64,000 bases of DNA, from NCBI RefSeq assembly GCF_010614805.1, contig NZ_JAAFZC010000003.1:62001-126000 (forward strand), given 5' to 3'. The position numbers and the translations under genes were made by a program. The DNA is from Pseudooceanicola aestuarii. GTDB taxonomy: Bacteria > Pseudomonadota > Alphaproteobacteria > Rhodobacterales > Rhodobacteraceae. Positions 1 to 9,721 of the stretch are shown in pieces. Numbering within the stretch: position 1 is the stretch's first letter; each line of letters starts with the position of its first letter. The notes beneath the pieces are model-generated. The model saw only the letters and a program-made list of their open reading frames with translations, was not told the origin of the DNA and ran no database searches.

Positions 1-471
1 GCCCTTCGCATGATCGCCGCCCTGGGGGCATTGTTTCTTCTGCTGGTCGCCGGGCTGGCGGTGGTGGATATCCTGGTGCGGGAATTCACCGGCCGGCCGG
101 TGCATGGCGCGCATGATATCTCAAAGCTGCTGACCATCGTGATCGTCGCGGCCTGCTTCCCCGCCGGTCTGATGGAACGCCGCCAGATCAAGGTAACGCT
201 GATCCAGGCCGTCGCCGGGCCGCGCGCCAACCGGGTGATGGGGGTGATCGCCGAACTGGCCACCCTGTTCATGTTCGCCTGCATCGCCTGGTTCCTGACC
301 CAACATGCGATCAAGGTATCCGGCCGGGCCGAGGTCTCGATGATCCTCAATACCCCCGTCGGTCCCTGGTGGTGGGCCGCCGCCGCGCTGTTCTGGGCCT
401 GCCTGCCCGCGCAGCTGTTCGTCATCGCGGCCGAAGCCACCGGCCGGCCCCCCGAAACCGAAGAGGTATAA
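1..471 (+). CDS. TRAP transporter small permease, DctQ family (5' end outside window)
   Basis: Small membrane subunit of a tripartite ATP-independent periplasmic transporter, which takes up organic acids using the sodium or proton gradient. The visible 156 codons show four hydrophobic segments, a usual DctQ layout. An ATG lies at position 10, but the frame is open to base 1 (Ala-Leu-Arg before the Met) and the protein would be short for the family, so the true start is probably upstream. The stop is 3 bases before the large permease, so the two are co-transcribed. The periplasmic binding protein that would identify the substrate is not in the window. The family is clear; the substrate is not. 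Confidence 0.85.
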   Translation, partial: ALRMIAALGALFLLLVAGLAVVDILVREFTGRPVHGAHDISKLLTIVIVAACFPAGLMERRQIKVTLIQAVAGPRANRVMGVIAELATLFMFACIAWFLTQHAIKVSGRAEVSMILNTPVGPWWWAAAALFWACLPAQLFVIAAEATGRPPETEEV

Positions 472-474
472 GCC

Positions 475-1788
475 ATGGATCCGTTCATGATCGGGCTGCT
501 GGGCATCGCCATGATGCTGGTGATGATTTTCGCGCAGGTGCCCATTGGCGTCGCCATGGGGATTTCGGGGGTCGTGACCTTTGCCCTGATCCGCGGCAGT
601 TTCGAGGCCGCGCTGACCCTTTTCGGCACCGAAACGGTGGGCAAGATCGCCAGTTCCGAATTGTCCATCATTCCGCTGTTTCTGATGATGGGCGCCTTTG
701 CCACCGTCGGCGGGCTGTCAGGCGATCTCTACCGTATCGCGCATACGCTGATCGGCCATGTGCGCGGCGGGCTGGCGATGGCCACCATCGGGGGCTGCGC
801 CGGATTCGGCGCGGTCTGCGGGTCGTCCATCGCCACCGCCACCACCATGACCCGCGTCTCCCTGCCCGAAATGATGGGGCGCGATTATTCCGAGAAGCTG
901 GCCACCGGCTCCGTCGCCGCCGGCGGCACGCTGGGGATGCTGATCCCGCCCTCGATCATCCTGGTTCTCTACGGCGTGCTGACCGAACAATTCGTCAAGA
1001 CGCTGTTCGTGGCCGCCCTGATCCCCGCCGTCCTGGCCGTGGCCCTGCACATGCTGACGATCCTGATCATCGTGCGCCGCAATCCCGACCTTGGCCCCTC
1101 CGGCCCGCGAGAGACCTGGGGCGCCACCCTGCGCGCCCTGCGCGACGGCTGGGCGGCGCTGTTGCTGATGTTCGTGGTGACGGGCGGGATCTACGGGGGC
1201 ATCTTCTCCGTCAACGAATCCGCCGCCGTGGGTGCTTTCCTGGCCTTTGTCATCGCGCTGTTCCGGCGCCGGCTGTCGCTGGCCGGGTTCTGGATGGCCC
1301 TGCGGGAAACGGCCAGCACCACGTCGATGATCTACCTGATGGTGATCGGAGCCTCGATCTTCACCTATGCGGTCACCGTCTCGGGGCTGCCGCAGGTCAT
1401 CGTCGAGGGGATCCGCGACACCCAGCTTCCGGGCATCTGGGTCGTGCTGCTGCTGATGCTGATGTATCTGGTGCTGGGGGCCATCTTCGATACGATCTCC
1501 TCGATGGTGATCACCATGCCCTTCGTCTTTCCGTTGATCCTGGAATACGGCTACGATCCGATCTGGTGGGGCGTGCTGACCATCATGGTGATCGAGATCG
1601 GGATGATCACTCCGCCCATCGGGATGAATGTCTTCGTGATCAAGGCGATGCTGCCCGAAACCCGGATCGGCACGATCTATGCAGGTGTTGCGCCCTTTAT
1701 CCTGGCGGACCTGCTGCGGCTGGGGATCATCATCGCCTTTCCGGTACTGTCGCTGTTCCTGGTGGACCTGCTGGCCCTGCCCCGCTAG
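475..1788 (+). CDS. TRAP transporter large permease, DctM family
   Basis: Large 12-14 helix channel subunit of the TRAP importer begun by the preceding gene; 437 aa is normal for DctM. The protein is hydrophobic throughout. It has a Gly/Ser/Thr-rich stretch near residues 105-165 (CGSSIATATTMTR, then GGTLGMLIPPS) and a second half with ITPPIGMNVF near residue 380, both typical of the family. It begins 3 bases after the small permease. It is the last gene of this operon; the next gene converges on it from the other strand across a 177-base spacer. The substrate cannot be told from the sequence. Confidence 0.93.
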   Translation: MDPFMIGLLGIAMMLVMIFAQVPIGVAMGISGVVTFALIRGSFEAALTLFGTETVGKIASSELSIIPLFLMMGAFATVGGLSGDLYRIAHTLIGHVRGGLAMATIGGCAGFGAVCGSSIATATTMTRVSLPEMMGRDYSEKLATGSVAAGGTLGMLIPPSIILVLYGVLTEQFVKTLFVAALIPAVLAVALHMLTILIIVRRNPDLGPSGPRETWGATLRALRDGWAALLLMFVVTGGIYGGIFSVNESAAVGAFLAFVIALFRRRLSLAGFWMALRETASTTSMIYLMVIGASIFTYAVTVSGLPQVIVEGIRDTQLPGIWVVLLLMLMYLVLGAIFDTISSMVITMPFVFPLILEYGYDPIWWGVLTIMVIEIGMITPPIGMNVFVIKAMLPETRIGTIYAGVAPFILADLLRLGIIIAFPVLSLFLVDLLALPR

Positions 1789-1965
1789 GGCGCCGCAGGG
1801 CGCCGGTTCGGCAGGCGCGCGCCGGTTTTCGGTTCGCGCCTGTCGGGAGCCCTGTCAGAGCGCCTTCCCGCTCATCGTGCCAGCCCCCCACCGGCAGGAA
1901 AGGGGCGCGGCCCGGTACGGCCCCGCCCCCGCGACGAAGATCCTACGGACACCACCGGTCCGGGA

Positions 1966-3765
1966 TCAGCCGCCCTTGTACATATCCTCCACCAGGGCGG
2001 CGTATTTCTTCTCCACCAGCTTGCGCTTCAGCTTCATGGTGGGGGTCAGTTCCTCGTCCTCGGCGGACAGCTGGACCTCGATCAGGCGGAACGCCTTGAC
2101 CTGCTCCACCCGGGCGAAACCGGCATTGGCGCGGCTGACCTCCTGATCGATCAGCTCGATCACCTGCGGATGCCGGGTGAGAGAGCGGAAATCGCTGAAC
2201 TCGATCCGCTGGTCCTGGGCCCAGTTCTCGACATTCTCCTGGTCGATCATCACCAGGCAGGTGGGGAACTTGCGGCGATCACCGATCATCACCGCATCGG
2301 TGACATAGGGGCTGAACTTCAGTTGGTTCTCCCATTCCGAGGGGGTGATGTTCTTGCCACCGGCGGTGATGATGATGTCCTTGATCCGGTCGACGATGTA
2401 GTAGTACCCGTCCTCGTCGCGGCGACCCACGTCGCCGGTCTTCAGCCATTCGCCGTCAAAGGTTTCGGCCGTTTTCTCCGCCAGACCGTGGTACCCGGCA
2501 AAGACCTGCGGGCCGCGCACCATGATCTCGTTCTGATCGGACAGGCGCAGTTCCGTGCCCGGCAGCGGCTTCCCGATGGAGCCGATGCGCGCCCCGCCCG
2601 GCGGGTTGATCGTGGCGGCGCCCGTCAGTTCCGACATGCCCCAAAGTTCCAGGATCTCGATGCCAAGCGCATCGAACCAACGCAGCAGATCGGGCGAGAT
2701 CGGCGCCGCACCCGTGGCCGCGAACCGCACCCGGTCCAGGCCCATCTGGCGCCGCAGGTTGCCCAGGGCCACTCGCTGCACCCCCCGCGCCCACAGCCGC
2801 GACAGCGCACCGGGGCGCCGCCCCTCGGCCCGCGCGGCGGCCTGGCGGCGCCCGACGGCCATCGCCGCATCGGCGCAGGCACGTTGAAAGGCGGTGCCCT
2901 CCTTCAGGGCGATGGCGGCGGCGGAATAGATCTTCTCCCAGACGCGGGGCACGGCCATGAAGACATCGGGCTGCACCTCCCGCAGGTTCTCGAACACCGT
3001 GTCAGGATGTTCGACGAAATTCAGCACATGCCCCATGGCCAGCGCCGAATAGGCGCCGATTATCCGTTCCGAGACATGGCACATCGGCAGAAAGGACAGC
3101 CGCTCGCCGCGCGGCACGGGCGGAAAGAAATCGCGCAGGGTCACGGCGGCGAAAACGGCATTTCCATGGGTGATCACCGCCCCCTTGGGCGCGCCGGTGG
3201 TGCCGGATGTATAGACCAGCATCGCCGGATCCGCGGGCGACCGGGAGGCCAGCGCCGCGGGACGGCCAGCGGCACGCCCGGCGGCGATCAGGTCGTCCAG
3301 CGACAGGATCGCCGGATCATCCAGATCGCGCAGCCCCTTCATGTCAAAGACGATGACGCGGTGGATGTCCGGCAGGTCGGCGCGGCGTTCCAGGAATTTG
3401 TCCAACTGCTCCTCGTCCTCGACGAACAGGAACCGCGTGCCGCTGTCCAGGCACATGTAGCGCAGTTGGTCGGCGCTGTCGGTGGGGTAGACACCGCTGA
3501 CGATGGCCCCGCCATATTGCGCGCCCAGGTCCACCCAAAGCCATTCACGGGAGGTATTGGCCAGGATCGACACCATGTCCCCCGGCACCATCCCCAGCGT
3601 GGCCAGGCCGGCGGCGATGGCATCGCATGTGGCGTCCAGTTCGGCCCAGGTCTGGCCGTGCCAGATGCCCAGATCCTTCTGCCGCAGGATGATCCGGTCG
3701 GACCACCGCGCCGCCTGCGCCTTGACCATGCCCGGCACGGTGCCGAAATCCTCTGCGGTCTGCAT
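1966..3765 (-). CDS. AMP-forming long-chain acyl-CoA synthetase (FadD/FadD15-like)
   Basis: Activates a carboxylic acid to its CoA thioester through an acyl-adenylate. The 599 aa protein has the AMP-binding P-loop LVYTSGTTGAPKGA near residue 180, a WGMSE motif near 375, a KTGDVG/D-x-DGYYYI region near 440 and a C-terminal LTPTMKLKRK segment typical of the long FadD15-like subgroup. I chose the ATG at 3765 because an AAGGGGG ribosome-binding site stands just before it and it lies 14 bases after the livF stop; an earlier in-frame start would overlap livF. It is the last gene of the livHMGF operon, so the imported compound is probably a carboxylic acid that is activated on entry. Acid specificity is not visible. 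Confidence 0.9.
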   Translation of the reverse strand: MQTAEDFGTVPGMVKAQAARWSDRIILRQKDLGIWHGQTWAELDATCDAIAAGLATLGMVPGDMVSILANTSREWLWVDLGAQYGGAIVSGVYPTDSADQLRYMCLDSGTRFLFVEDEEQLDKFLERRADLPDIHRVIVFDMKGLRDLDDPAILSLDDLIAAGRAAGRPAALASRSPADPAMLVYTSGTTGAPKGAVITHGNAVFAAVTLRDFFPPVPRGERLSFLPMCHVSERIIGAYSALAMGHVLNFVEHPDTVFENLREVQPDVFMAVPRVWEKIYSAAAIALKEGTAFQRACADAAMAVGRRQAAARAEGRRPGALSRLWARGVQRVALGNLRRQMGLDRVRFAATGAAPISPDLLRWFDALGIEILELWGMSELTGAATINPPGGARIGSIGKPLPGTELRLSDQNEIMVRGPQVFAGYHGLAEKTAETFDGEWLKTGDVGRRDEDGYYYIVDRIKDIIITAGGKNITPSEWENQLKFSPYVTDAVMIGDRRKFPTCLVMIDQENVENWAQDQRIEFSDFRSLTRHPQVIELIDQEVSRANAGFARVEQVKAFRLIEVQLSAEDEELTPTMKLKRKLVEKKYAALVEDMYKGG

Positions 3766-3779
3766 TCCGCCCCCCTTGC

Positions 3780-4547
3780 TCAGCGCCATGTCTTCGTCTT
3801 CTTCCAGCGGCGGGCGCCCCGGACACCCTCGTCCTTCAACCCAAGGTAGAATTCCTTGATGTCGTCCTTCTCGCGAAGCACGGCGCAGCTGTCCTCCATC
3901 ACGATACGCCCGTTTTCCAGCACGTAGCCGAAATCGGCGGCATTCAGCGCCATGGCGGCATTCTGTTCGACCACCAGAATGGTGGTGCCGCGCTCCCGGT
4001 TGATGCGCACGATGATCTCGAAGATTTCCCGCGTCAGCCGCGGCGACAGGCCCAGCGACGGCTCGTCCATCAGGATCAGATCGGGCCGGGCCATCAGCGC
4101 ACGCGAAATCGCCAGCATCTGTTGCTGGCCGCCCGACAACAGCCCGGCGGGCTGGCGGGCGCGGGCGCGCAGGATCGGGAAATAGGTGTGGATCATCTCC
4201 AGGTCACGGGCGACCTGATCGCGGTCGCGGCGGGTGTAGCTGCCCATCAACAGGTTGTCATGCACCGACAGCAGAGGGAAGATCTCCCGCCCCTCGGGGA
4301 CATGCACCAGCCCGCGCCGCACGATATCGGCCGGATCGTGGTTGGTGATATCCTCGTCCTTCAGCATCACCTTGCCCGCCGCTGCCTCCAGCGTGCCGGA
4401 TACCGCCCGCAGGATCGTGCTTTTGCCCGCGCCGTTGGAGCCGAGGATCGTCACGATCCGGCCCTCCGGCACCCGCAGGGAAATGCCGCGCACAGCTTTC
4501 ACCGGCCCGTAGGACGCCTCGACGTTCGAGAGGGTCAGGACATCCAT
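3780..4547 (-). CDS. livF: ABC transporter ATP-binding protein, LivF type
   Basis: One of the two ATPase subunits of a branched-chain-amino-acid-type (HAAT) importer. The 255 aa protein has a Walker A GSNGAGKST near residue 35, a signature LSGGQQQ near 135 and Walker B LILMDEPSLGLSP near 155. I took the ATG at 4547 because GGGAGG lies 7 bases upstream; an ATG at 4553 is also possible but would sit almost on that site. It follows livG by 2 bases and precedes the acyl-CoA synthetase. LivF-family proteins in such operons often serve importers of fatty, aromatic or cyclic acids rather than leucine, and the neighbour here points that way. Confidence 0.92.
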   Translation of the reverse strand: MDVLTLSNVEASYGPVKAVRGISLRVPEGRIVTILGSNGAGKSTILRAVSGTLEAAAGKVMLKDEDITNHDPADIVRRGLVHVPEGREIFPLLSVHDNLLMGSYTRRDRDQVARDLEMIHTYFPILRARARQPAGLLSGGQQQMLAISRALMARPDLILMDEPSLGLSPRLTREIFEIIVRINRERGTTILVVEQNAAMALNAADFGYVLENGRIVMEDSCAVLREKDDIKEFYLGLKDEGVRGARRWKKTKTWR

Positions 4548-4549
4548 GC

Positions 4550-5350
4550 TCATGCCTCCCGCCTCAGGCTTTCGACGTCTTCGGCACCGCCCAGATAGGC
4601 CTCGATCACCTGGGGATCGGCCTTGACCTCGGCCGGGGTGCCCATGGCCAGCATCCGGCCCTGGTTCAGCGCCAGCACCCGGTCCGAGACCCGCGTGACC
4701 AGCCCCATGTCATGTTCCACCATCAGCACGGTGACCCCCAATTCCTGGTTGATGTCCTTGATCCACCAGACCATGTCGTCCGTCTCCTCCACCGTCAGGC
4801 CGGAGGATGGCTCATCCAGCAGGATCATCCGGGGCCGGGCGCACAGGGCGCGTGCGATCTCCACCACCTTGCGGACGCCATAGGGCAGACCGGCGACCAG
4901 CGCGTCGCGGTAATGGGCCAGGTTCAACAGGTCGATCACCCGTTCCACCTGTTCGCGCGCTGCGATCTCATGCCGCCGGGCAGAGGGCAGGAACAGCAGG
5001 TGTTCAAACATCGTGGTGCCCCGGTGCACATGCCCGCCGATCAGCAGGTTGCGCAGGACGGTGGCCTGTTCGAACAGCTCGATATTCTGGAAGGTGCGCG
5101 CCACGCCCATGGCCGCGACGTTGTGGGCGGGCTGATCGGTCAGGCGCTGGCCCTCGAAATCAATGTGCCCTCTGGACGGGGTGTAGAGACGGCTGATCAG
5201 GTTGAACACCGTCGTCTTGCCCGCGCCATTCGGTCCGATCAGGGTAAAGACCTCGCCCTTGCGGACATCAAAGGTCACCTCGTCCAGCGCGACCAGGCCG
5301 CCGAACTTCAGCTGGACCCCGGAAACGGATAGCTGTGTGTCGTTGCTCAT
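4550..5350 (-). CDS. livG: ABC transporter ATP-binding protein, LivG type
   Basis: Second ATPase subunit of the HAAT importer, 266 aa. It carries Walker [10 protein letters not shown] near residue 40, the long LivG insertion ([12 protein letters not shown] near 90), a degenerate signature [18 protein letters not shown] and Walker [12 protein letters not shown]. The ATG at 5350 has AAGGAG six bases upstream, which favours it over the GTG at 5353. It starts 12 bases after livM ends. The order livH-livM-livG-livF is standard, but the usual binding-protein gene is missing from this operon. Confidence 0.93.
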   Translation of the reverse strand: MSNDTQLSVSGVQLKFGGLVALDEVTFDVRKGEVFTLIGPNGAGKTTVFNLISRLYTPSRGHIDFEGQRLTDQPAHNVAAMGVARTFQNIELFEQATVLRNLLIGGHVHRGTTMFEHLLFLPSARRHEIAAREQVERVIDLLNLAHYRDALVAGLPYGVRKVVEIARALCARPRMILLDEPSSGLTVEETDDMVWWIKDINQELGVTVLMVEHDMGLVTRVSDRVLALNQGRMLAMGTPAEVKADPQVIEAYLGGAEDVESLRREA

Positions 5351-5362
5351 CACCGGCTCCTT

Positions 5363-6439
5363 TCAGTGCAGACGTTCGGATTTCTGGAAGGCGCGCTGTC
5401 GCCGCATCAGGCCCTTGCGGTAGATCGGGAACAGCTCGAAATAGGTACGGATGCGAACCCATCGGCCATAAAGACCCTGCGGTTCGAACATCACCACCAG
5501 GATCACCACCAGCCCGAAGACCACGGATTGCAGCCCCGGCGCCTGTCCGATCACGCCCGGCAGGTAATCCCGCAACAGGGAGATCAACTGCGGCGCGGCG
5601 ATCAGGAAGGCCGCCCCGATGAACGCCCCCTGCACCGCGCCCAACCCGCCGACCACGACCAGCATCAACAGGTCGATGGATTGCAGGATGCCGAATTGTT
5701 CCGGCGACAGGTAGCGCAGTTGATGCGCATAAAGCGCGCCGGCCACCCCCACGATCGCCGCCGACAGGGCAAAGCTGGCGGTTTTGTACAGCGCCAGGTT
5801 GATCCCCATGCTCTGCGCCGAAATCTCGCTGTCGCGGATGGCGACAAAGGCGCGGCCGGTGGGGGTGCGCAGCAGGTTCACCACCAGCAGCGTCACCAGG
5901 ATGCAGGTGATCAGCGCCAGCCAGTAGAACCGGTTCGTGGCGCCCAGACTGACCCCGAACAGCTGTGGTGAGGGCACCAGCAGACCGCCATTGCCGCCGG
6001 TCACGGATTCCCAGCGGGCAAAGACCTCCTCCACGATCAGGCCAAAGGCAAGGGTGGCAATGGCCAGGTAGATCCCCTTGACCCGCAGGGCAGGCAGGCC
6101 GACCACCGCGCCGACCAGCGCCGACAGCACCGCCGCCGCCAGCATCGACAGCGGAAAGGGCACGCCCATGTCGACCAGCACCGCCTGCGTATAGGCGCCA
6201 ACGCCCAGAAACGCGGCATGGCCCAGCGACAGCAGCCCGGTGAACCCCGCCAGCAGCATCAGCCCGACCCCCGCGATGGCGTAGATCAGCACGAAATTCA
6301 GCTGCGACAGCCAGTAATTGTCCAGCACGAAGGGCGCGGCCAGCAGCAGCAGCCCCAGGGCCACATACCACGGCGCCTGCCCCGGTTTGCCCAGCAGGCG
6401 GATATCCTGCAAGTAGTCGGTCTTCTGGCGATATCTCAT
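5363..6439 (-). CDS. livM: ABC transporter permease, LivM type
   Basis: Inner-membrane permease of the HAAT importer, 358 aa, with about nine or ten hydrophobic helices and the family landmark [16 protein letters not shown] near residue 70. The frame stays open far upstream into livH, but the ATG at 6439 (MRYRQKTD) overlaps the livH stop by 4 bases (ATGA) and gives a normal-length LivM, so I take it as the start. It works as a heterodimer with LivH. Confidence 0.93.
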   Translation of the reverse strand: MRYRQKTDYLQDIRLLGKPGQAPWYVALGLLLLAAPFVLDNYWLSQLNFVLIYAIAGVGLMLLAGFTGLLSLGHAAFLGVGAYTQAVLVDMGVPFPLSMLAAAVLSALVGAVVGLPALRVKGIYLAIATLAFGLIVEEVFARWESVTGGNGGLLVPSPQLFGVSLGATNRFYWLALITCILVTLLVVNLLRTPTGRAFVAIRDSEISAQSMGINLALYKTASFALSAAIVGVAGALYAHQLRYLSPEQFGILQSIDLLMLVVVGGLGAVQGAFIGAAFLIAAPQLISLLRDYLPGVIGQAPGLQSVVFGLVVILVVMFEPQGLYGRWVRIRTYFELFPIYRKGLMRRQRAFQKSERLH

Positions 6440-7311
6440 ACCTTCTTCCCCAGGCTTTCGCCGAACAGGCCCGTGGGACGGACCGCCAGCATGATCAGAA
6501 CGACGACATAGGGGGCGATGTCCTTGAACCCCTCGGGCAGGTAGAATCCGGCCAGCGCCTCTACCAGGCCGATGACCAGGCCGCCGATCACGGCGCCCGG
6601 CAGGCTGCCGAAACCGCCGACGATGGCCGCCGGAAACGCCTTGAGGCCGATGAACCCCATGTTGGCATGCACAAAGGTGATCGGCGCGATCAGCAGGCCC
6701 GCCACGGTGGCGACCAGCGCCGACAGCGCCCAGACCAGCGTGTTCAGCCGTTTCACCGGGATGCCGACGTAATAGGCCGCGATCTGGTTCTGCGACGAGG
6801 CCTGCATCGCGATGCCCAGCAGAGTGTAGCGGAACAGCAGGAACAGCGCTCCGCACAGCAGCGCGGTGGCCAGGATGATGTAGCCCTGCTCGGCACCCAG
6901 AACGATGCCGCCGACCTCCCAGATCTCACCGCGCCAGGGGGCCTCGATGGCGGTGGTGTCGGTGCCGATGTCGGGGATCATGGTGACGGCGCCGCGCGCC
7001 AGATAGCCGAACCCGATGGTCAGCATGATGATGGCGAATTGCGGCTGGCCCAGCACCGGACGGATCATCACCCGTTCGGTCAGCGCCCCCACCCCGGCCA
7101 TCGCCACGACAGAGGCCATCGCCGCCATCCAGAAGGGCAACCCCATGACCCGCATCAGGATCACGCAGAGCATGGCGCCCAGCATCATCAATTCGCCCTG
7201 GGCGAAATTCACCGTCTCCGTCGCCTTGTAGATCAGCACGAAGCCCAAGGCGATCAGCGCATAGACGCAGCCAAGCGCAATACCCGATACCAGCACCTGT
7301 ATGATGGCCAT
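6436..7311 (-). CDS. livH: ABC transporter permease, LivH type
   Basis: First gene of the liv-type operon. The 291 aa protein begins MAIIQVLVSGIALGCVYALI, a classic LivH amino terminus, and has the NFAQGELMMLGA motif near residue 40. A GGGGAGAGGA ribosome-binding site lies about 8 bases before the ATG at 7311; longer readings of the frame run into the promoter spacer and are unlikely. The gene is divergent from the enoyl-CoA hydratase operon, so transport and catabolism probably share the 320-base control region between them. Confidence 0.93.
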   Translation of the reverse strand: MAIIQVLVSGIALGCVYALIALGFVLIYKATETVNFAQGELMMLGAMLCVILMRVMGLPFWMAAMASVVAMAGVGALTERVMIRPVLGQPQFAIIMLTIGFGYLARGAVTMIPDIGTDTTAIEAPWRGEIWEVGGIVLGAEQGYIILATALLCGALFLLFRYTLLGIAMQASSQNQIAAYYVGIPVKRLNTLVWALSALVATVAGLLIAPITFVHANMGFIGLKAFPAAIVGGFGSLPGAVIGGLVIGLVEALAGFYLPEGFKDIAPYVVVLIMLAVRPTGLFGESLGKKV

Positions 7312-7631
7312 TTCCGGCGTCCTCTCCCCGTGTGTCCTGCGGGCCGGACCGGCGCTGTGCCGGCTCGATCCCGGCCCCATCAACACCGGGCGCGGCCTCC
7401 CGGTCTTGTGCAGAGTCACTGGCGTGGGTCGAAACGGCCCCGGCGCGGGGTCTTCCCCCGCCTGCCTCCGCGGCCCGCGATCTGACCCTGCGTCGTCGGC
7501 GGCGGGCGGGCGGGTCTGTAGCGCCTCCGCGCAAGCCAGCGGGCGGAATGCGGCGAATGTTGAAGCCGCGCGCCGCGGCCAGTCCGCACCCTGCCCGCGC
7601 GTCCGCTGACCCCACGCCCGAAAGGATCCCC
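7312..7631. other. 320-base divergent intergenic region between livH and the enoyl-CoA hydratase gene
   Basis: This spacer must carry the promoters for the leftward liv operon and the rightward hydratase operon. It is very GC-rich. I see the two ribosome-binding sites at its edges (GGGGAGAGGA before livH, AAAGGAT before the hydratase) but no convincing -35/-10 pair and no strong palindrome. The hydratase frame is open back to about 7332, but without a start signal or recognisable domain. Confidence 0.5.
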
Positions 7632-8408
7632 ATGACGCCCCTCACGCTTGATATCGCGGATCGTCGCGCCACGCTGACCCTGTCCAACCCGGACCAGGGA
7701 AACCGGATGAACGCCGCCTTCATGGAGGCGCTGATCGACGCGGTGGACCAGTTGGAGGCGCGCAGCGATTACCGCCTGGTGGTGCTGCGCGCGCAGGGGC
7801 CGCATTTCTGCGTCGGCGGGGCGATCGACGAATTCATCAGTTCCGGCGACATGGTCGGCCATATCCGCGCGGCGCTGCCACCGTTTCAGGACGCGGTCGC
7901 CCGGCTGGCGGCGCTGCCGGTGCCGGTGCTTTGCGCCGTGCAGGGGCCGGCGGCGGGTGGCGGGCTGGGGCTGGCGCTGTGCGGGGATATCTGCATCGCG
8001 GCGGAGGCGGCGCAATTCCGGTCAGGCTATCCCGCCATCGGGCTGGCGCCCGACCTCGGATCGTCCTTTCAGGTGATCCGCCGCGCCGGACCGACCTTCG
8101 CCACCGGGTTCCTGATGACCAACCGCCGCCTGACCGCCGAACAGGCGCTCAGGGCCGGGCTGATCAACGAGGTCACCACCGACAACGCCCTGCCCGCCCG
8201 CACCGAGGAAATCGTGCAAACCCTTCTGGCCCTGCCCCGCGCCAGCCTGGCCGCGATCAAGGGTCTGGTGCGCGACCCCGGCGCCGACCTGCCCGGCCAT
8301 ATGGCCCGCGAACAGGCCGCGATGATCGCCTGTGCCGAAACCCCCGATGCCCATGAGGGCGTCACCGCCTTTGCCGAGGGGCGCCGCCCCGTCTTCGCCC
8401 GCGACTGA
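7632..8408 (+). CDS. Enoyl-CoA hydratase/isomerase (crotonase) family protein
   Basis: A 258 aa crotonase-fold enzyme acting on an enoyl-CoA in beta-oxidation-like chemistry. The CoA/oxyanion-hole segments are visible: FCVGGAID near residue 65 and CAVQGPAAGGGLGLALCGD near 105-120. In the second catalytic segment (SGYPAIGLAPDLGSS) the usual PEIxLG glutamate is replaced by alanine, while the acidic residue of LAPD remains, so it may be an isomerase or an atypical hydratase. The start at 7632 has AAAGGAT upstream. It heads an operon with acyl-CoA dehydrogenase, acyl-CoA ligase and GntR genes. An AtuE-like role is possible from context only. Confidence 0.88.
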   Translation: MTPLTLDIADRRATLTLSNPDQGNRMNAAFMEALIDAVDQLEARSDYRLVVLRAQGPHFCVGGAIDEFISSGDMVGHIRAALPPFQDAVARLAALPVPVLCAVQGPAAGGGLGLALCGDICIAAEAAQFRSGYPAIGLAPDLGSSFQVIRRAGPTFATGFLMTNRRLTAEQALRAGLINEVTTDNALPARTEEIVQTLLALPRASLAAIKGLVRDPGADLPGHMAREQAAMIACAETPDAHEGVTAFAEGRRPVFARD

Positions 8409-8452
8409 CGCCAGCCCCCGGCCCCATCCGACTCAACCGAAAGACCAACGCG

Positions 8453-9601
8453 ATGAAACTGACCCACGAACACGAAGAACTGCGCCGCAGCGTCCACGCC
8501 TGGATCGACGACAAGGTGAACCCGCATGTCGACGAATGGGAAGCCGCCGGCATCTATCCCGCGCATGAAGTCATGGGTTCCTTCGGCAAGCTGGGGATGC
8601 TGGGCGTCTCCAAGACGGAGGCCTATGGCGGCCTCGGGCTCGACTTCTCCTATGCCGCGGTGGTGGCCGAGGCCCTGGGCCAGCTGAAGTCTGGCGGGAT
8701 CTCGATGTCCATCGGCGTGCAGACCGACATGTGCACCCCGGCGCTGGAGAAACACGGCAGCGACGCCCTGCGGGAGGAATTCCTGCGCCCGGCGATCAGC
8801 GGCGAATACGTCGGCTGCATCGGCGTTTCGGAGCCGGGCAGCGGGTCCGACGTGGCATCGGTGAAGACGACGGCCCGCAAGGATGGAGACGATTACGTCA
8901 TCAACGGCACAAAGATGTGGATCACCAACGGGATGCAGGCCGATTTCTGCTGCCTTCTGGCCAATACCGGCGACGGCCCGGCGCATCGCAACAAATCCCT
9001 GATCGTCGTCCCGATGAAGACCCGGGGCGTCGAGGTCGCCCGCAAGATCGAGAAGATCGGCATGAATTCCTCGGACACCACGCAGCTGTTCTTTGACGAT
9101 GTGCGGGTGCCCCGGTCCAACCGGATCGGAGAGGAAAACATGGGCTTCATCTACCAGATGGAGCAGTTCCAGATGGAACGGCTGTGGGCCGCGCTGAACA
9201 GTGCCGGGATCATGCAGCGCGCGATTGATTGCACCATCGACTACACGCGGCAGCGGCAGGCCTTTGGCAAGTCGATCCTTGACAATCAATGGGTCAATTT
9301 CCGCATCGCCGAAATGCAATCCGAACTGGAATCGCTGAACGCGCTGAACTGGCGCGGTGTGGAAATGGTGATGCGCGGGGAGGACGCGACCCGAATCGCC
9401 ACCATGGCCAAGCTGAAGGCCGGCCGGCTGGTGCGGGAGATCGCGGACAGCTGCCTGCAATTCTGGGGCGGCATGGGCTATTCCGACGACAGCGAGATTT
9501 CCCGCATCTACCGCGATGCCCGGCTGACCTCCATCGGGGGTGGCGCGGACGAGGTGATGCTTCGCATCCTGACAAAATACATGGGCATCGGCGCCGATTG
9601 A
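8453..9601 (+). CDS. Acyl-CoA dehydrogenase, AtuD (citronellyl-CoA dehydrogenase)-like
   Basis: A 382 aa flavoprotein that introduces an alpha-beta double bond in an acyl-CoA. Family landmarks: GCIGVSEPGSGSDVAS near residue 122 (FAD/substrate loop), KMWITNG near 157, RQRQAFGKSI near 264 and the C-terminal CLQFWGGMGYSDDSEISRIY and SIGGGADEVML. From memory, the segments SMSIGVQTDMCTPAL and KTTARKDGDDYVINGTKMW strongly resemble AtuD of pseudomonads rather than isovaleryl-CoA dehydrogenase; I could not align them. It is 44 bases downstream of the hydratase gene. FAD enzymes of this type pass electrons to ETF, which is not encoded here. Confidence 0.9.
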   Translation: MKLTHEHEELRRSVHAWIDDKVNPHVDEWEAAGIYPAHEVMGSFGKLGMLGVSKTEAYGGLGLDFSYAAVVAEALGQLKSGGISMSIGVQTDMCTPALEKHGSDALREEFLRPAISGEYVGCIGVSEPGSGSDVASVKTTARKDGDDYVINGTKMWITNGMQADFCCLLANTGDGPAHRNKSLIVVPMKTRGVEVARKIEKIGMNSSDTTQLFFDDVRVPRSNRIGEENMGFIYQMEQFQMERLWAALNSAGIMQRAIDCTIDYTRQRQAFGKSILDNQWVNFRIAEMQSELESLNALNWRGVEMVMRGEDATRIATMAKLKAGRLVREIADSCLQFWGGMGYSDDSEISRIYRDARLTSIGGGADEVMLRILTKYMGIGAD

Positions 9602-9721
9602 CAGGAACGGGCCGGACCGGACCGAACCGCCGGCCCCGGTCAGCCGGTCATCGCAAGTTTGGGCGCGACCGGCATGGCAGGCTGGACCGGCGACCAGGGA
9701 GAAGAGGAGGGGCAGGACACC

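Noticed and set aside
1789..1804. GGCGCC-gcag-GGCGCC hairpin after the left TRAP operon
   Set aside because: The stem is short, has no T-run, and GGCGCC is common in DNA of this composition.
7332..7631. N-terminal extension of the enoyl-CoA hydratase frame
   Set aside because: It would cover the divergent promoter region; the encoded residues are Arg/Pro/Ala-rich without family similarity, and a good ribosome-binding site precedes the ATG at 7632.
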